Shown piece by piece: positions 17,535 to 26,457 of a stretch of DNA of 62,800 nt; the first letter of the stretch is position 1; every line of letters begins with the position of its first letter. Both the position numbers and the translations under genes were made by a program. The notes under the pieces were generated by a model. It saw only the letters and a program-made list of their open reading frames with translations, made no database searches and was not told where the DNA came from. The stretch is from assembly GCA_910585485.1 (NCBI GenBank), contig CAJUEZ010000008.1, positions 1-62,800 on the forward strand, in the 5' to 3' direction. The stretch comes from an uncultured Clostridia bacterium (GTDB taxonomy: Bacteria > Bacillota > Clostridia > UBA1381).

Positions 17535-18498
17535 AAAATACTACAAAGAAGCGAATATTGACTTAAACCCCAAAGAAGAATTGATAAACAGAGTTATAGA
17601 AAACGCTCATAAAAAGCAATCTCCTTCGGCGGTGAAAAGATATTACAGATATGCGGCATCGCTTGCGGCGGCAGTTGTTGCCGTCTCGGCAGTGATTATA
17701 TCAATGCCGTTTTTTGAACACACGGGTGATGACGGAGTAATCATAGAAAAAAGCGTAGTCGAAACGGCTTCGCCGCGTCAAGATTCTACCACGGCATCAA
17801 ATGATAGCCGTAATGCGGCGGAGCCGACCCTTCCTGAAAATAATACGGAAATCAATAATTTCGAGACAGACGCATCAAGTAAACATTCATATGACTATAC
17901 TGATAGTAACAGCGCATCTTCTATGAAAGAACATTCTTCTGTCGCGGAGTCCGCTGAAGATTCCGTCCCGCGGAAAAATAGTATAAAAAATGAAGCAAAT
18001 ACAGAGCGGAACACAGATAATGGCAGGCTTGAAGATGATTCGCGCGGTCAGGGTGAATACAGAGAAAGCGCCGCGGTCACTGAAAACCCGCAGTTAAAGA
18101 AGGAGGTGGCTGACATGTCGGATGATGAAACTCCTCCTGACAGAACACCACCGCCTGCCGTACAAAAAGCGGCAACATTCGCCTCAGGGGGCATTGTCGA
18201 TTCGGGAGTAGCCGAGAATATAGAAGTAGGCATTTCCCGTGATGAAACATTGCTGCCTACACCGTATGGGTATCAATGCGAAAAAGCTTCCTGGAACGGT
18301 TATACATTCGTATCCGAAAAAGGCGCTGTAATAAATGTTGTGATAAATTATGGAGGCGAGGAAAACAGTGAGCCGTATTACAGTGTGGACGGAAATAATA
18401 TTTACGCGTCATTTACGGCATGTGGTATGACGGTAACAGTTAGCGCGTCAGGCGCTGATATGAGTACAGTGGAAGAGATTATTAACTCGTTAAGATGA
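17521..18498 (+). CDS. putative membrane anti-sigma factor
   Basis: 325 aa. A short cytoplasmic N-terminus (about 40 aa, where the sigma factor would bind), one TM helix (about residues 43-64) and a long outside part follow. The outside part starts with about 140 residues of low-complexity Ser/Thr/Asn/Glu-rich linker and ends in an 80-aa compact domain (SWNGYTFVSEKGAVINVVIN and so on). GGAGG lies 6 bp before the ATG. Its role is inferred from overlap with the ECF gene and topology; no ZAS zinc motif (HxxxCxxC) is present. The outside domain could sense wall or surface state. Confidence 0.7.
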   Translation: MTLFRKYYKEANIDLNPKEELINRVIENAHKKQSPSAVKRYYRYAASLAAAVVAVSAVIISMPFFEHTGDDGVIIEKSVVETASPRQDSTTASNDSRNAAEPTLPENNTEINNFETDASSKHSYDYTDSNSASSMKEHSSVAESAEDSVPRKNSIKNEANTERNTDNGRLEDDSRGQGEYRESAAVTENPQLKKEVADMSDDETPPDRTPPPAVQKAATFASGGIVDSGVAENIEVGISRDETLLPTPYGYQCEKASWNGYTFVSEKGAVINVVINYGGEENSEPYYSVDGNNIYASFTACGMTVTVSASGADMSTVEEIINSLR

Positions 18499-18512
18499 AA
18501 GGATAGGTAGCT

Positions 18513-20630
18513 ATGAAGAAGAAAATTATAGTATTAACTATAATAATAGTAACGCTTTTTACCGCTTTTCCCGCTCATGCTTCGAATCCTGCTCAAAATT
18601 TGCAGGATAAAGGTATTATAGAGGGATATGAAGACGGAGAACTGTATTTAGAAAAAACTCTGACTCGCGCGGAATTTACAAAAATGTTTTCAGACGCGTT
18701 TTTAAAGGATGACGCTGAGACAGATGAGAAAATTAGTTTTACAGATATAAATGATAACTATTGGGGTAGTAAATATATAATAAAGGCTGTTAAAGCGGAC
18801 ATTATAAGCGGATTTGACGATGATACCTTCAGACCTGAGGAAGAAGTCACTTACGAACAGGCATTGACAATGATTGTTAATTACCTTGAAACAGACACTA
18901 ATAAGGAGTATCCCGAAGGGTATGTTATGAGCGCTGTTGACAAGGGTATAACAGACAGTGTCAAAGCGCTTATCGGCGAGGAAATAACAAGAGGTGACGC
19001 GGTCTATCTGATTGATAATACGATGAAGTATCAGGAGAATAAACAAAAAGCTGAGTCTGATGAGAAATCATTTTACAATCACGGCGGCGCCGTGTTGGGC
19101 ATTACCGGGACTGGTATCGTGCCTAGGTATTCTGCGGTCAGCGACTCTTTAGCGCCAATACCATCTCCGGAGGAAATTAATTTGTCGAAGTATACCGACA
19201 AGCAAGATTGGTTTAACGCTGAAGAATATACCGCTGAAGATGAGAATGTATTCAAAAATGCGCTTACTTCTCCGTTGTCCACATTCTCGATTGATACCGA
19301 TACCGCGTCTTACAGCAGTTTGAGAAGATATGTGCTTAGTCTTGGCATGCTTCCGCCAAACGGCGCTGTAAGAACAGAGGAACTTATAAATTATTTTGAC
19401 TATGATAACCCGCTTCCGACAGACGGCGCACCGTTTGCCGTTTCAAGTGAGTTATCAGAATGCCCGTGGAACAGTGAAAATAAACTGGCAATGATTTCAA
19501 TTCAAGGTGATGAGTTAACGGAAAGACAGCCTTCTAACCTTGTGTTCTTGTTGGACGTTTCAGGTTCTATGTATAGCATTGATAAGCTTCCGCTTGTTAA
19601 AAAGTCAATGAAATTACTTCTTGACCAGCTTGATGAAAAAGATACTATTTCAATAGTTACATACGCTTCAGGCACAGGAGTGGTTCTTGAAAGTACACCT
19701 GTTTCCGAAAAGGACAAGATTACAGAAGCGCTTGACGCTTTAACAGCCGGAGGAGGAACAAGCGGCGCTGCCGGAATTAATCTTGCATACGAGCAGGCTG
19801 AAAAGAATCTTATAGACGGAAATAATCGTATAATTCTTTGCACAGACGGCGATTTTAATATTGGAGTGTCATCTACAGGCGACCTTGAAAAGCTTATAAC
19901 CGAAAAACGGGATAAAGGTATTTTCCTGACAGTTCTTGGCTTCGGAATGGGAAATTACAAGGATAACCGTATGGAAACTCTTGCCGATAAAGGTAATGGA
20001 GGTTACGCGTACATAGACAATGAGCGTGAAGCAAAAAAGATTTTTGTGGACGAAATGCCTAAAACGCTTTATACTATAGCAAAGGACGTTAAAATTCAGG
20101 TGGAATTTAACCCGGAGCAGGTTAAGGAATACCGCCTTGTAGGATATGAAAACAGAACGCTGAATAATGAGGACTTTGAAAATGATAAAAAGGACGCCGG
20201 AGAGTTGGGCTGCGGAGCGAATGTCACCGCGTTTTATGAAATAGTGCCGTCTGACGGAACTGAAAGAAGCGCTTTAAAATATCAAATCACAGAAACAACG
20301 GGTTTGGATGAACTTATGACGGTGAAGGTAAGATATAAAGACCCTGACGGCGCGGAAAGCAAATTGATAGAAATGCCGGTGGGGAATGATATGACGGCTG
20401 AGGCGAGCGAAGATTTCAAATTTGCGGCGGCATTGGCTGAACTTGGCATGATTCTTAATGATTCAGAATATAAGGGCAGCGCTAATCTTGACAGTGTTAT
20501 AAATCTTGCCAAAGAAGGCATTGGCTCTGATGAATTCGGATTTAGAACAGAATTTCTGCATATGGTTGATTTAATCGGATATATAAATGAACATTCCGGA
20601 ACGGCAGATGATTTTCAAATCAACTATTGA
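18513..20630 (+). CDS. SLH-anchored YfbK-like von Willebrand factor A protein
   Basis: 705 aa. A signal peptide (MKKKIIVLTIIIVTLFTAFPAHA), two to three SLH repeats (about residues 25-170; ALTMIVNYL), a linker and a YfbK-type module follow. The module has STFSIDTDTASYSSLRRYVL, then GAVRTEELINYFDYD and the vWA domain with the MIDAS motif DVSGSM (about residue 350) and later TDGDFNIG. A C-terminal domain resembling DUF3520 ends with GFRTEFLHMVDL. vWA domains bind proteins through a metal ion. As third gene of the ECF operon it is the likely surface output of that system. Confidence 0.88.
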   Translation: MKKKIIVLTIIIVTLFTAFPAHASNPAQNLQDKGIIEGYEDGELYLEKTLTRAEFTKMFSDAFLKDDAETDEKISFTDINDNYWGSKYIIKAVKADIISGFDDDTFRPEEEVTYEQALTMIVNYLETDTNKEYPEGYVMSAVDKGITDSVKALIGEEITRGDAVYLIDNTMKYQENKQKAESDEKSFYNHGGAVLGITGTGIVPRYSAVSDSLAPIPSPEEINLSKYTDKQDWFNAEEYTAEDENVFKNALTSPLSTFSIDTDTASYSSLRRYVLSLGMLPPNGAVRTEELINYFDYDNPLPTDGAPFAVSSELSECPWNSENKLAMISIQGDELTERQPSNLVFLLDVSGSMYSIDKLPLVKKSMKLLLDQLDEKDTISIVTYASGTGVVLESTPVSEKDKITEALDALTAGGGTSGAAGINLAYEQAEKNLIDGNNRIILCTDGDFNIGVSSTGDLEKLITEKRDKGIFLTVLGFGMGNYKDNRMETLADKGNGGYAYIDNEREAKKIFVDEMPKTLYTIAKDVKIQVEFNPEQVKEYRLVGYENRTLNNEDFENDKKDAGELGCGANVTAFYEIVPSDGTERSALKYQITETTGLDELMTVKVRYKDPDGAESKLIEMPVGNDMTAEASEDFKFAAALAELGMILNDSEYKGSANLDSVINLAKEGIGSDEFGFRTEFLHMVDLIGYINEHSGTADDFQINY

Positions 20631-20655
20631 AATTGATATGAATTCATGATATACT
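20627..20655 (+). promoter_or_regulatory. promoter of the stalk-domain gene
   Basis: TTGAAA (20,627-20,632) overlaps the stop codon of the vWA gene. A 17-bp spacer leads to TATACT (20,650-20,655). Confidence 0.6.
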
Positions 20656-20685
20656 TTAATAAATACAAGTATGGAGGTAATATCA

Positions 20686-21120
20686 ATGAATAAGAAAATA
20701 ATTGCCGCGGTCCTGTTAGTATCTTCAGCATTTATGTCGATGGGAACCGGTGTTATAGCAGATGATGCAATAAGAGTATTGGTAAACGGGAATGAACTTG
20801 ATTGTGCCGAAGTTGCGCCGTTTATTGAGAGTGACTGCACTCTTGTTCCTATGCGCGCGATTTTTGAAGCGCTTGGCGCCAGTGTTGACTGGGACGAGGA
20901 GACAAGAACTATTATTTCATATGACCCTGCAAATGATATAAGTATAGCAATGCAGATTGATTCAAATACTATGTTTATAGGCGAAACTCCGATTTCACTG
21001 GAAGCACCCGCAAGAATTGTCGGTGAATCTACAGTAGTTCCGGTAAGAGCCGTATCAGAGGGTATGAAAAGCACCGTCGATTGGGACGGCGATACAAGAA
21101 CAGTATCGGTTGTAAAATAA
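20686..21120 (+). CDS. secreted copper-amine-oxidase N-terminal (stalk) domain protein
   Basis: 144 aa. A signal peptide (MNKKIIAAVLLVSSAFM...VIA|DD) precedes one copper amine oxidase N-terminal-type domain (CTLVPMRAIFEALGASVDWD, VVPVRAVSEGMKSTVDWDGD). Such stalk domains occur on clostridial surface proteins; nothing catalytic is present. GGAGG selects ATG 20,686. It is followed at once by a terminator and so is monocistronic. Confidence 0.85.
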   Translation: MNKKIIAAVLLVSSAFMSMGTGVIADDAIRVLVNGNELDCAEVAPFIESDCTLVPMRAIFEALGASVDWDEETRTIISYDPANDISIAMQIDSNTMFIGETPISLEAPARIVGESTVVPVRAVSEGMKSTVDWDGDTRTVSVVK

Positions 21121-21123
21121 TTA

Positions 21124-21150
21124 AAACCGCCGTAAAGGCGGTTTTTTTGT
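21124..21150 (+). terminator. rho-independent terminator
   Basis: AAACCGCC and GGCGGTTT (21,124-21,131 and 21,137-21,144) are followed by a T run. Confidence 0.9.
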
Positions 21151-21157
21151 ATATAAA

Positions 21158-21592
21158 TTATCCCATTTTCCATTTAAACAACAGCACACCGCCAATCATG
21201 AGCGCCATACCTATATATTTATTCCATGTAAACGCGATTTGCTCGCTTCCCATAAGTCCGAACGCATCTATAAGAGCGGCAACAAACAGCTGTGAAATCA
21301 ATATAACCGATATTGCGATTGTGGGACTAAGTTTACCTATTCCAAGCATAACGGTTATTGTTATCACCAGTCCAAGCACTCCGCCCAACAAATAAAATTT
21401 ATTTACATGTGCTATTTCCTTAAAACTGCCCTTTCCTAATATCCATACGGCTATGAGTGAAAGAATGAATGCCGTGCCTTGCACAAACGCGTTGGATTCA
21501 TATAAGCCTATTTTATCCGCGAGCCGAGTGTTCATAACACCTTGAATACTCATTGCGGCTCCCGCTATGATGCTGAAAATTATTCCTGCCAT
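21158..21592 (-). CDS. DMT-superfamily membrane protein, YdcZ/DUF606 type
   Basis: 144 aa with five hydrophobic helices. The start (SIIAGAAMSIQGVMNTRLADKIG) is typical of the YdcZ/DUF606 family, small half-size relatives of the drug/metabolite transporters that probably work as dimers. It also has SPTIAISVILISQLFVAALIDAFG and KYIGMALMIGGVLLF. The substrate is unknown. It is transcribed alone toward the terminator at 21,124-21,150. Confidence 0.85.
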   Translation of the reverse strand: MAGIIFSIIAGAAMSIQGVMNTRLADKIGLYESNAFVQGTAFILSLIAVWILGKGSFKEIAHVNKFYLLGGVLGLVITITVMLGIGKLSPTIAISVILISQLFVAALIDAFGLMGSEQIAFTWNKYIGMALMIGGVLLFKWKMG

Positions 21593-21685
21593 AGTACAAC
21601 CTAATTCCTTTCATTTCCCGATTTTATAAGTTATGAATATATTTTAACCGGAAAAGGAGATTTTATGAAAATGTCCGTATATGAC

Positions 21686-21718
21686 AAAAAAAGCACCCGC
21701 GCATGAGTGCTTTTTTTG
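21686..21718. terminator. rho-independent terminator
   Basis: An AAAAAAAGCAC and GTGCTTTTTTT stem has a CG-rich loop. It is isolated between the ydcZ-like gene and the degraded region. Confidence 0.7.
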
Positions 21719-21878
21719 TTTTGCTATGTATAGGATAAAAGGGTAGAATGTAATTTCTTTCTACAATTAATATTATAGCATACTCTATTATAGTTTGCAA
21801 GTGTTTTTTAGAAAAAATTAAACTTTTTTCCATGACTGCTTACTTGCGTAACTATGCTTGAAATAGTATTGCTTTAAA

Positions 21879-21985
21879 TTACTTATTCATTGTTTCCTCA
21901 ATAGCAACAGCAACAGTCATACCAACCATCGGGTTGTTGCCTGCGCCGATAAGTCCCATCATTTCCGCGTCCTTGCGCCATATCT
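21879..21985 (-). pseudogene. 3' remnant of a GGGtGRT-protein gene
   Basis: Read on the minus strand the segment encodes AEMMGLIGAGNNPMVGMT followed by VAVAIEETMNK and a stop, which is how the C-terminus of the conserved GGGtGRT protein family ends. Upstream the reading is lost after RKDAEMMG. About 35 of about 330 residues survive. The protein's function is unknown in general. It marks a deletion or insertion breakpoint just outside the integrated elements. Family recall is from memory. Confidence 0.6.
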
Positions 21986-21989
21986 GGCG

Positions 21990-22508
21990 GCAAGGTAAGA
22001 CTTTATGCGGATTACACACATATTATTTTCCAAAATCAGATACATCTAATTGTTATTATTGTAACATGGGTTATTTGCTTTTTACAAATCTTTTTACAAA
22101 ATTTTTAATTCATCATATTTACAAGTTTATAAAAACTTGTTCTTTTAGTGTTTGTGCGCTCTATAGCTGTTTTTGCGACGATGGAACGCGCTTGCAGAAC
22201 CGTCAGGGGATCCCTTAAACTCAATCTGGGTTGGTTGCGCTCCGTGTGTACATACAGCTGTTAATGTCGGGGGAGCGGTCAAGGACGGCGGCAACCGTCC
22301 TCTTCAGCTCGTTCCCTGTGCTTGTGTTATTGTGTAGCCCACGTTAACACTAATGGCTATACCGCCGATATACGGCTGTAAAGTGCAGTTTGTACCGTTT
22401 TTCTGCGGTACTTCTATGCCCTGTAGGCTTCTCGCCTCTACCGGCTGTATAAGGTTTACGGAAAATCCAAAAATTTTTTTGAAAAATATATCGGATTTCC
22501 TCGGTATA
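21990..22508. other. degraded, gene-free DNA between the GGGtGRT remnant and the left att site
   Basis: No intact gene is seen. Positions 22,150-22,440 are richer in G+C than the surroundings and show short open stretches in shifting minus-strand frames (for example NELKRTVAAVLDRSPD), as expected of a decayed gene I cannot name. An imperfect hairpin (GGAAAATCC...GGATTTCC, about 22,460-22,502) sits just before the att copy. It may have been the original terminator of the tRNA-Leu gene before the elements inserted. Confidence 0.4.
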
Positions 22509-22565
22509 TGGTGCCGATGGTGGGGGTCGAACCCACACGATGTTGCCATCACGGGATTTTGAGTC
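22509..22565 (-). repeat. att site: duplicated 3' end of tRNA-Leu (outer left copy)
   Basis: These 57 bp are identical to 48,397-48,453, the CCA end, T arm, variable arm and anticodon-stem part of the intact tRNA-Leu gene. Identity stops after GAGTC. It is the left boundary of element A. Confidence 0.9.
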
Positions 22566-22715
22566 AATATTTGAAGTGCTTTCTATATTTTTTTATAATT
22601 TGCAAATGGTTTATCATCTGCATAAAATTTCGCATAAATTAAGGATTCTATTTATTATAAAATCAAAATTTCCAATCAAATAGCAGATTGCGGATTTTTA
22701 TTTTTTTGCATATAG

Positions 22716-22741
22716 ATTGGTGTCATGCAGGTGGCAATATT
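22716..22741 (+). repeat. candidate arm-type integrase sites, left end of element A
   Basis: ATTGGTGTCA (22,716-22,725) and GGTGGCAATATT (22,730-22,741). The same two words recur at the right end (42,430-42,448), which suggests integrase or excisionase binding. Confidence 0.45.
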
Positions 22742-22759
22742 TAATTATGCTGTTTCATC

Positions 22760-22775
22760 TTCGAAGTTTCGAAGT
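22760..22775. repeat. TTCGAAGT doublet, copy 1
   Basis: TTCGAAGTTTCGAAGT occurs here and, identically, at 36,869-36,884, just before the gene at 36,902. Each copy holds two TTCGAA palindromes 8 bp apart. Confidence 0.6.
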
Positions 22776-22787
22776 AAAATATCACAT

Positions 22788-23792
22788 CTATTTTATACGG
22801 TTTTGAATATCCTCTACTGACGGTAATTGTTTTTCTAATTCTTTTGGTAGATTATTTGTTATTTTATATTCACTTATACCTATTGGCTTACTCATATCTT
22901 TTAATGAATATTCAGCAACAAGGTTATTTTTATTCTTGCACAGCAGCAGTCCGATTGATGGATTGTCAGTATCCTTTTTCAAAATACCATCCACAGCAGA
23001 AAGATAGAAATTCAACTGTCCTGCATATTCAGGTTTAAAATCACCTGTTTTTAATTCTATTACTACATAACATTGCAAATTTAGATTATAGAACAGCAAG
23101 TCAATATAAAAATCATCTCCGCCTACATTCAAATGATATTGATTTCCTAAAAATGCAAAACCTGTTCCAAGCTCCAATAACAGTTTGGTTATATCCTTTA
23201 CAAGAGCATTTTCAATATCTCTCTCCCGCATATCTTCTTTAAAGGGTATGAAGTCAAATATATATGGGTCTTTCATCGTTTGAATAGCAAGTTCACTTTG
23301 AACAGCAGGCAACCGATTTTCAAAGTTTGAAATCTTTTCAGCAATAGCCTGTCTTTCATATAAACCACTCGCTATTTGATGAATTAAAACATTTCTTGAC
23401 CAACCGTTCTCTGTGCATTTTTCAATATACCATTTTCTTTTGTTCGTATCTGTAATTTTATCTAAGAGAACTATATTATGTCCCCATGGAATTTGTGCAA
23501 CAACCTGTTGCACAAATTCTTTGTCAGGATATTCTTCTGCAAATTTAGCCATATATTTAAGATTTCTCACTGAATAACCTTTTGAATCAGGGAAAGCAAG
23601 TTTTATATCACGAGCAAGATTTTCAATGAATTTATTACCCCATGTTTTATTCTCGTTTATAATACATCCAATATTGTAGTATAACAAAACAAGCTCACGG
23701 TTTACAGACATAGTTGCCTTAAACTGTGAGTTCATAATCTCACTTTTAATTGTTTCAATAATTGATAAATATTGAGAGTTGTTGCTTAGCAT
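22788..23792 (-). CDS. DUF1016 (YhcG-type) PDDEXK nuclease family protein
   Basis: 334 aa. An N-terminal helical DUF1016 domain (VNRELVLLYYNIG, YSVRNLKYMAKFAEEYPD, QIPWGHNIVLLDKI) and a C-terminal PDDEXK-like nuclease fold follow. In the latter, FYIDLLFYN supplies the Asp and VVIELKTGDFKPEYAGQLNFY the ExK pair. Family members are common in mobile elements and defence islands and are thought to act on DNA. GGGAGGA precedes the start. It is last in a minus-strand run after a HTH protein and a Rep-like protein. Confidence 0.9.
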   Translation of the reverse strand: MLSNNSQYLSIIETIKSEIMNSQFKATMSVNRELVLLYYNIGCIINENKTWGNKFIENLARDIKLAFPDSKGYSVRNLKYMAKFAEEYPDKEFVQQVVAQIPWGHNIVLLDKITDTNKRKWYIEKCTENGWSRNVLIHQIASGLYERQAIAEKISNFENRLPAVQSELAIQTMKDPYIFDFIPFKEDMRERDIENALVKDITKLLLELGTGFAFLGNQYHLNVGGDDFYIDLLFYNLNLQCYVVIELKTGDFKPEYAGQLNFYLSAVDGILKKDTDNPSIGLLLCKNKNNLVAEYSLKDMSKPIGISEYKITNNLPKELEKQLPSVEDIQNRIK

Positions 23793-23858
23793 TAGAATAA
23801 TCCTCCCTTGTAATAGTTATATTATATCATGTTTATTATTTTTTTCAATACTAACCTT

Positions 23859-24041
23859 CTATTTCATACCACATTCTGATGCAATATACTCATCTAATGC
23901 TTTCTTAGGTATTTTCCAACAAGAACCAATTTTAAATCCTTTAATCTTGCCCTCCCTAAGTAGCTCATACAAAGTATTTCTGCCGATAAGCAAATAATCC
24001 ATTACTTCCTCAGTAGTCCATATTTCGTAATTATCTGACAT
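23859..24041 (-). CDS. MerR/excisionase-type HTH_17 DNA-binding protein
   Basis: 60 aa. A single winged-helix domain (WTTEEVMDYLLIGRNTLYEL, then GFKIGSCWKIPKKALDEYI) occupies nearly the whole protein. It resembles excisionases and small DNA-binding adaptors. Because it lies between a Rep-like gene and the DUF1016 gene at the end far from the integrase, it may regulate or load the replication protein instead. A second protein of this type (41,023) is next to the integrase. Confidence 0.8.
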   Translation of the reverse strand: MSDNYEIWTTEEVMDYLLIGRNTLYELLREGKIKGFKIGSCWKIPKKALDEYIASECGMK

Positions 24042-24089
24042 TACACAGTATCTCCTTTCGTTTTTATTATTTATATGTTACTTTAAATA

Positions 24090-25127
24090 TTAAGAATAAT
24101 TGCAGGATTTTAATGCAAGAGTTAATGGATTTGGGAAAAAATCATATTCGCTTCTTATTGGAATTACAATAGGACTAACCCCTATGTTATCAAATTTTTT
24201 CAATATGTTTGACGTGGTTTTATAATTCCATCTAAGCTTATGTATTGCTTTTTGAACGCTGCTGTGTTTAGCTGACAGCCATATAAGCTCTTTCATCATT
24301 TCCTTTGATTTTGTCTTAACTTTGGATTTATCAATCTTTCTGTAAATCTCATCAATTTTATAAAAATCACCACTGCCGCAAAATTTGTTTGCATAATGAT
24401 TAAATACATAATTTCCCATTTCATCAGAATGTTTCAGAAAGGTTCTGACCTTTGTGTATCCGAACTTGTCTATAAGATGTCTAACCTTTCTTTTTTCACA
24501 CTGTATCTCAGCTCTGAGAATATTTATAGCTTCTTCTGTGTTTTGGCAATACTTGTTTTCTTGGAGTTGGTCGTATTTATTGTAATATGTAATTTTGACA
24601 AGCTTTTTCTTGATGATGTTACAACTGTTTTTAGGGAATTTACTTCTTTTAGCGGTCATATCATAAAATAGTTCGGATTCGTACTTTTTGGGGTAAAAAC
24701 CTCTTTGCAAAAGCTTTATATATTCAAAAATTTCATCTTGTCCGGACATTACTATATTTGTGCAGAAGTCAATTCGGTGTATCTTGCAATTGTCAGCAGA
24801 CGGCATATTTATTGATTTCAGATGCTTGTTCACCTTGTCCATCATTCTATCGGTATCTTTAGCATTGAATAATCCTATATAGTTATTCTTCTCCATTACC
24901 CTTCTTGGATTTATTCTGTAGTACATTACATAATGAGTGTATTCATTTTTTGTAAACTGCTGTATTTTAATGATGATACCATGTTTTTTAAGTGTCTCAC
25001 ATACTACTGTAGGCACATACTCATATTTATCAATATAAGTTTTACCCGATTTATACAATAGGTCTGTATAAGATTTATTTTCAAAAGGTGTCAGGCTATA
25101 TGCCAATTCAAATGTATGATAATTCAT
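24090..25127 (-). CDS. putative replication initiation protein (rolling-circle Rep-like)
   Basis: 345 aa, basic. The region around NCKIHRIDFCTNI (about residues 111-123), followed by helices with conserved Tyr residues and KITYYNKYDQL, resembles phage/plasmid replication initiation factors. In those, the strand with ID-F-x-x-N is a common core. No clear HUH metal motif is seen, so the call is tentative. It stands first in a three-gene minus-strand run and is divergent from the amidoligase operon. Confidence 0.5.
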   Translation of the reverse strand: MNYHTFELAYSLTPFENKSYTDLLYKSGKTYIDKYEYVPTVVCETLKKHGIIIKIQQFTKNEYTHYVMYYRINPRRVMEKNNYIGLFNAKDTDRMMDKVNKHLKSINMPSADNCKIHRIDFCTNIVMSGQDEIFEYIKLLQRGFYPKKYESELFYDMTAKRSKFPKNSCNIIKKKLVKITYYNKYDQLQENKYCQNTEEAINILRAEIQCEKRKVRHLIDKFGYTKVRTFLKHSDEMGNYVFNHYANKFCGSGDFYKIDEIYRKIDKSKVKTKSKEMMKELIWLSAKHSSVQKAIHKLRWNYKTTSNILKKFDNIGVSPIVIPIRSEYDFFPNPLTLALKSCNYS

Positions 25128-25349
25128 AAATCATCATCCTTTCATTTAATTATTTCATACGCAAAGTTGTTTATATATTTTTGCTGTATTTATTAATTAA
25201 ATGTTCTTTGGATATAAATTTTTATATTTTATTATTTATTCTATATACACATATATAGTCATAGGTGAAGTTTGGTTTTTTAAGGCTTTCAAATATATAT
25301 CATAATCAGGAATAAGCATATTCAACAAAATCATGAGGAGGAAAACAGA

Positions 25350-26456
25350 ATGAAAGAGAAACAAATAATTTGCTCCGAATGTGGAGCTGTGCTGACAAAG
25401 AAAACGGCACATGAATTTGACGGTCAGACAATGTGTGAGCGTTGTTTTAACGAACTGACTACAGAGTGTGATTGCTGTCATGAGCGAATTTGGCGCGACG
25501 ACAATTCCGGTGATGAAGATACGCCGCTTTGCGGTGCGTGCTATGATTATTACTATACGCACTGTGAAAGCTGCGGCGGACTGATTCTTCGCGATAATGC
25601 CTGTTATGAGGAGGATGACGATTATCCTTATTGCAGTAATTGCTACGAACGCTTAAACAGCGATATGATAAAGTCATACAGCTACAAGCCCGAACCGATA
25701 TTTTACGGTTCGGGTAATTTATTTTACGGTGTTGAATTAGAGATTGATAAGGGCGGCGAATACAACGATAATGCAGAAATATTGCTTAACATAGCGAATG
25801 CAGCAAACGAGCATTTATATTGCAAGCATGACGGAAGTATAAATAATGGTTTTGAAATGGTGTCGCATCCTATGACACTTGATTACCACACTAACCAAAT
25901 GAACTGGTTAGAAGTGTTTAATAAAGCGATTTCTATGGGTTATCGTTCACATCAGACTGAAACCTGCGGATTACATATTCACGTCAGCCGCTCTGCATTT
26001 GGTAAAAATGCATTAGAGCAGGAGGACGTAATCGCGCGTATAGTGCATTTTACTGAGCTTCACTGGAATGAGCTTGTGAAGTTTACAAGACGGACGGAAT
26101 CGAATATCAATCACTGGGCAAGCCGATATGGTGTTTCATTGACCGCAAAGGACACATACAAAAATGTTAAGGAAAAGAATTGGGGACGCTATGTAGCGGT
26201 AAATCTTGAAAATTACAACACGATAGAATTTCGTATATTCAGAGGAACGCTCCGATATAAGACATTTTTAGCCACTTTACAGCTTGTCGATATGATTTGC
26301 CGGCTTGCTATTATGCTTGACGATAAAACCTTTGAAAAAATGTCATGGTCTGATTTTGTATTGCAGATAGGAACGGACAAACCAGAGCTTATTGAATACT
26401 TAAAATCAAAAAGATTATATGTAAATGAAATACAAACGGAAACGGAGGAGATATAA
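25350..26456 (+). CDS. amidoligase-family protein with N-terminal zinc ribbons
   Basis: 368 aa. The N-terminal ~100 residues carry five or more Cys pairs (CSECG, CERC, CDCC, CGAC, CESCGG, CSNC), a set of LIM/zinc-ribbon-like knuckles. The rest is the putative amidoligase domain (COOH-NH2 ligase superfamily): FYGVELEID near residue 120, HDGSINNGFEMVSHP, CGLHIHVSR and NTIEFRIFRGTL. Such enzymes are predicted to form amide bonds, perhaps with a peptide or cell-wall substrate. GAGGAGG precedes the ATG. It lies 1 bp from a class II glutamine amidotransferase gene, a pairing known in this superfamily, which would supply ammonia or process the product. Confidence 0.88.
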   Translation: MKEKQIICSECGAVLTKKTAHEFDGQTMCERCFNELTTECDCCHERIWRDDNSGDEDTPLCGACYDYYYTHCESCGGLILRDNACYEEDDDYPYCSNCYERLNSDMIKSYSYKPEPIFYGSGNLFYGVELEIDKGGEYNDNAEILLNIANAANEHLYCKHDGSINNGFEMVSHPMTLDYHTNQMNWLEVFNKAISMGYRSHQTETCGLHIHVSRSAFGKNALEQEDVIARIVHFTELHWNELVKFTRRTESNINHWASRYGVSLTAKDTYKNVKEKNWGRYVAVNLENYNTIEFRIFRGTLRYKTFLATLQLVDMICRLAIMLDDKTFEKMSWSDFVLQIGTDKPELIEYLKSKRLYVNEIQTETEEI

Positions 26457-26457
26457 T

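Noticed and set aside
21934..22218. Plus-strand frame of 94 codons
   Set aside because: Antisense to the GGGtGRT remnant; no ribosome binding site and no domain.
22140..22330. Structured RNA gene (tmRNA, RNase P, SRP) in the G+C-rich gap
   Set aside because: No conserved landmark of these RNAs could be found, and no promoter/terminator pair frames the segment.
22304..22567. Minus-strand reading frame of 87 codons beginning over the att site
   Set aside because: Its first 20 codons are the antisense reading of the tRNA-Leu fragment; the rest has no ribosome binding site and no recognisable domain.
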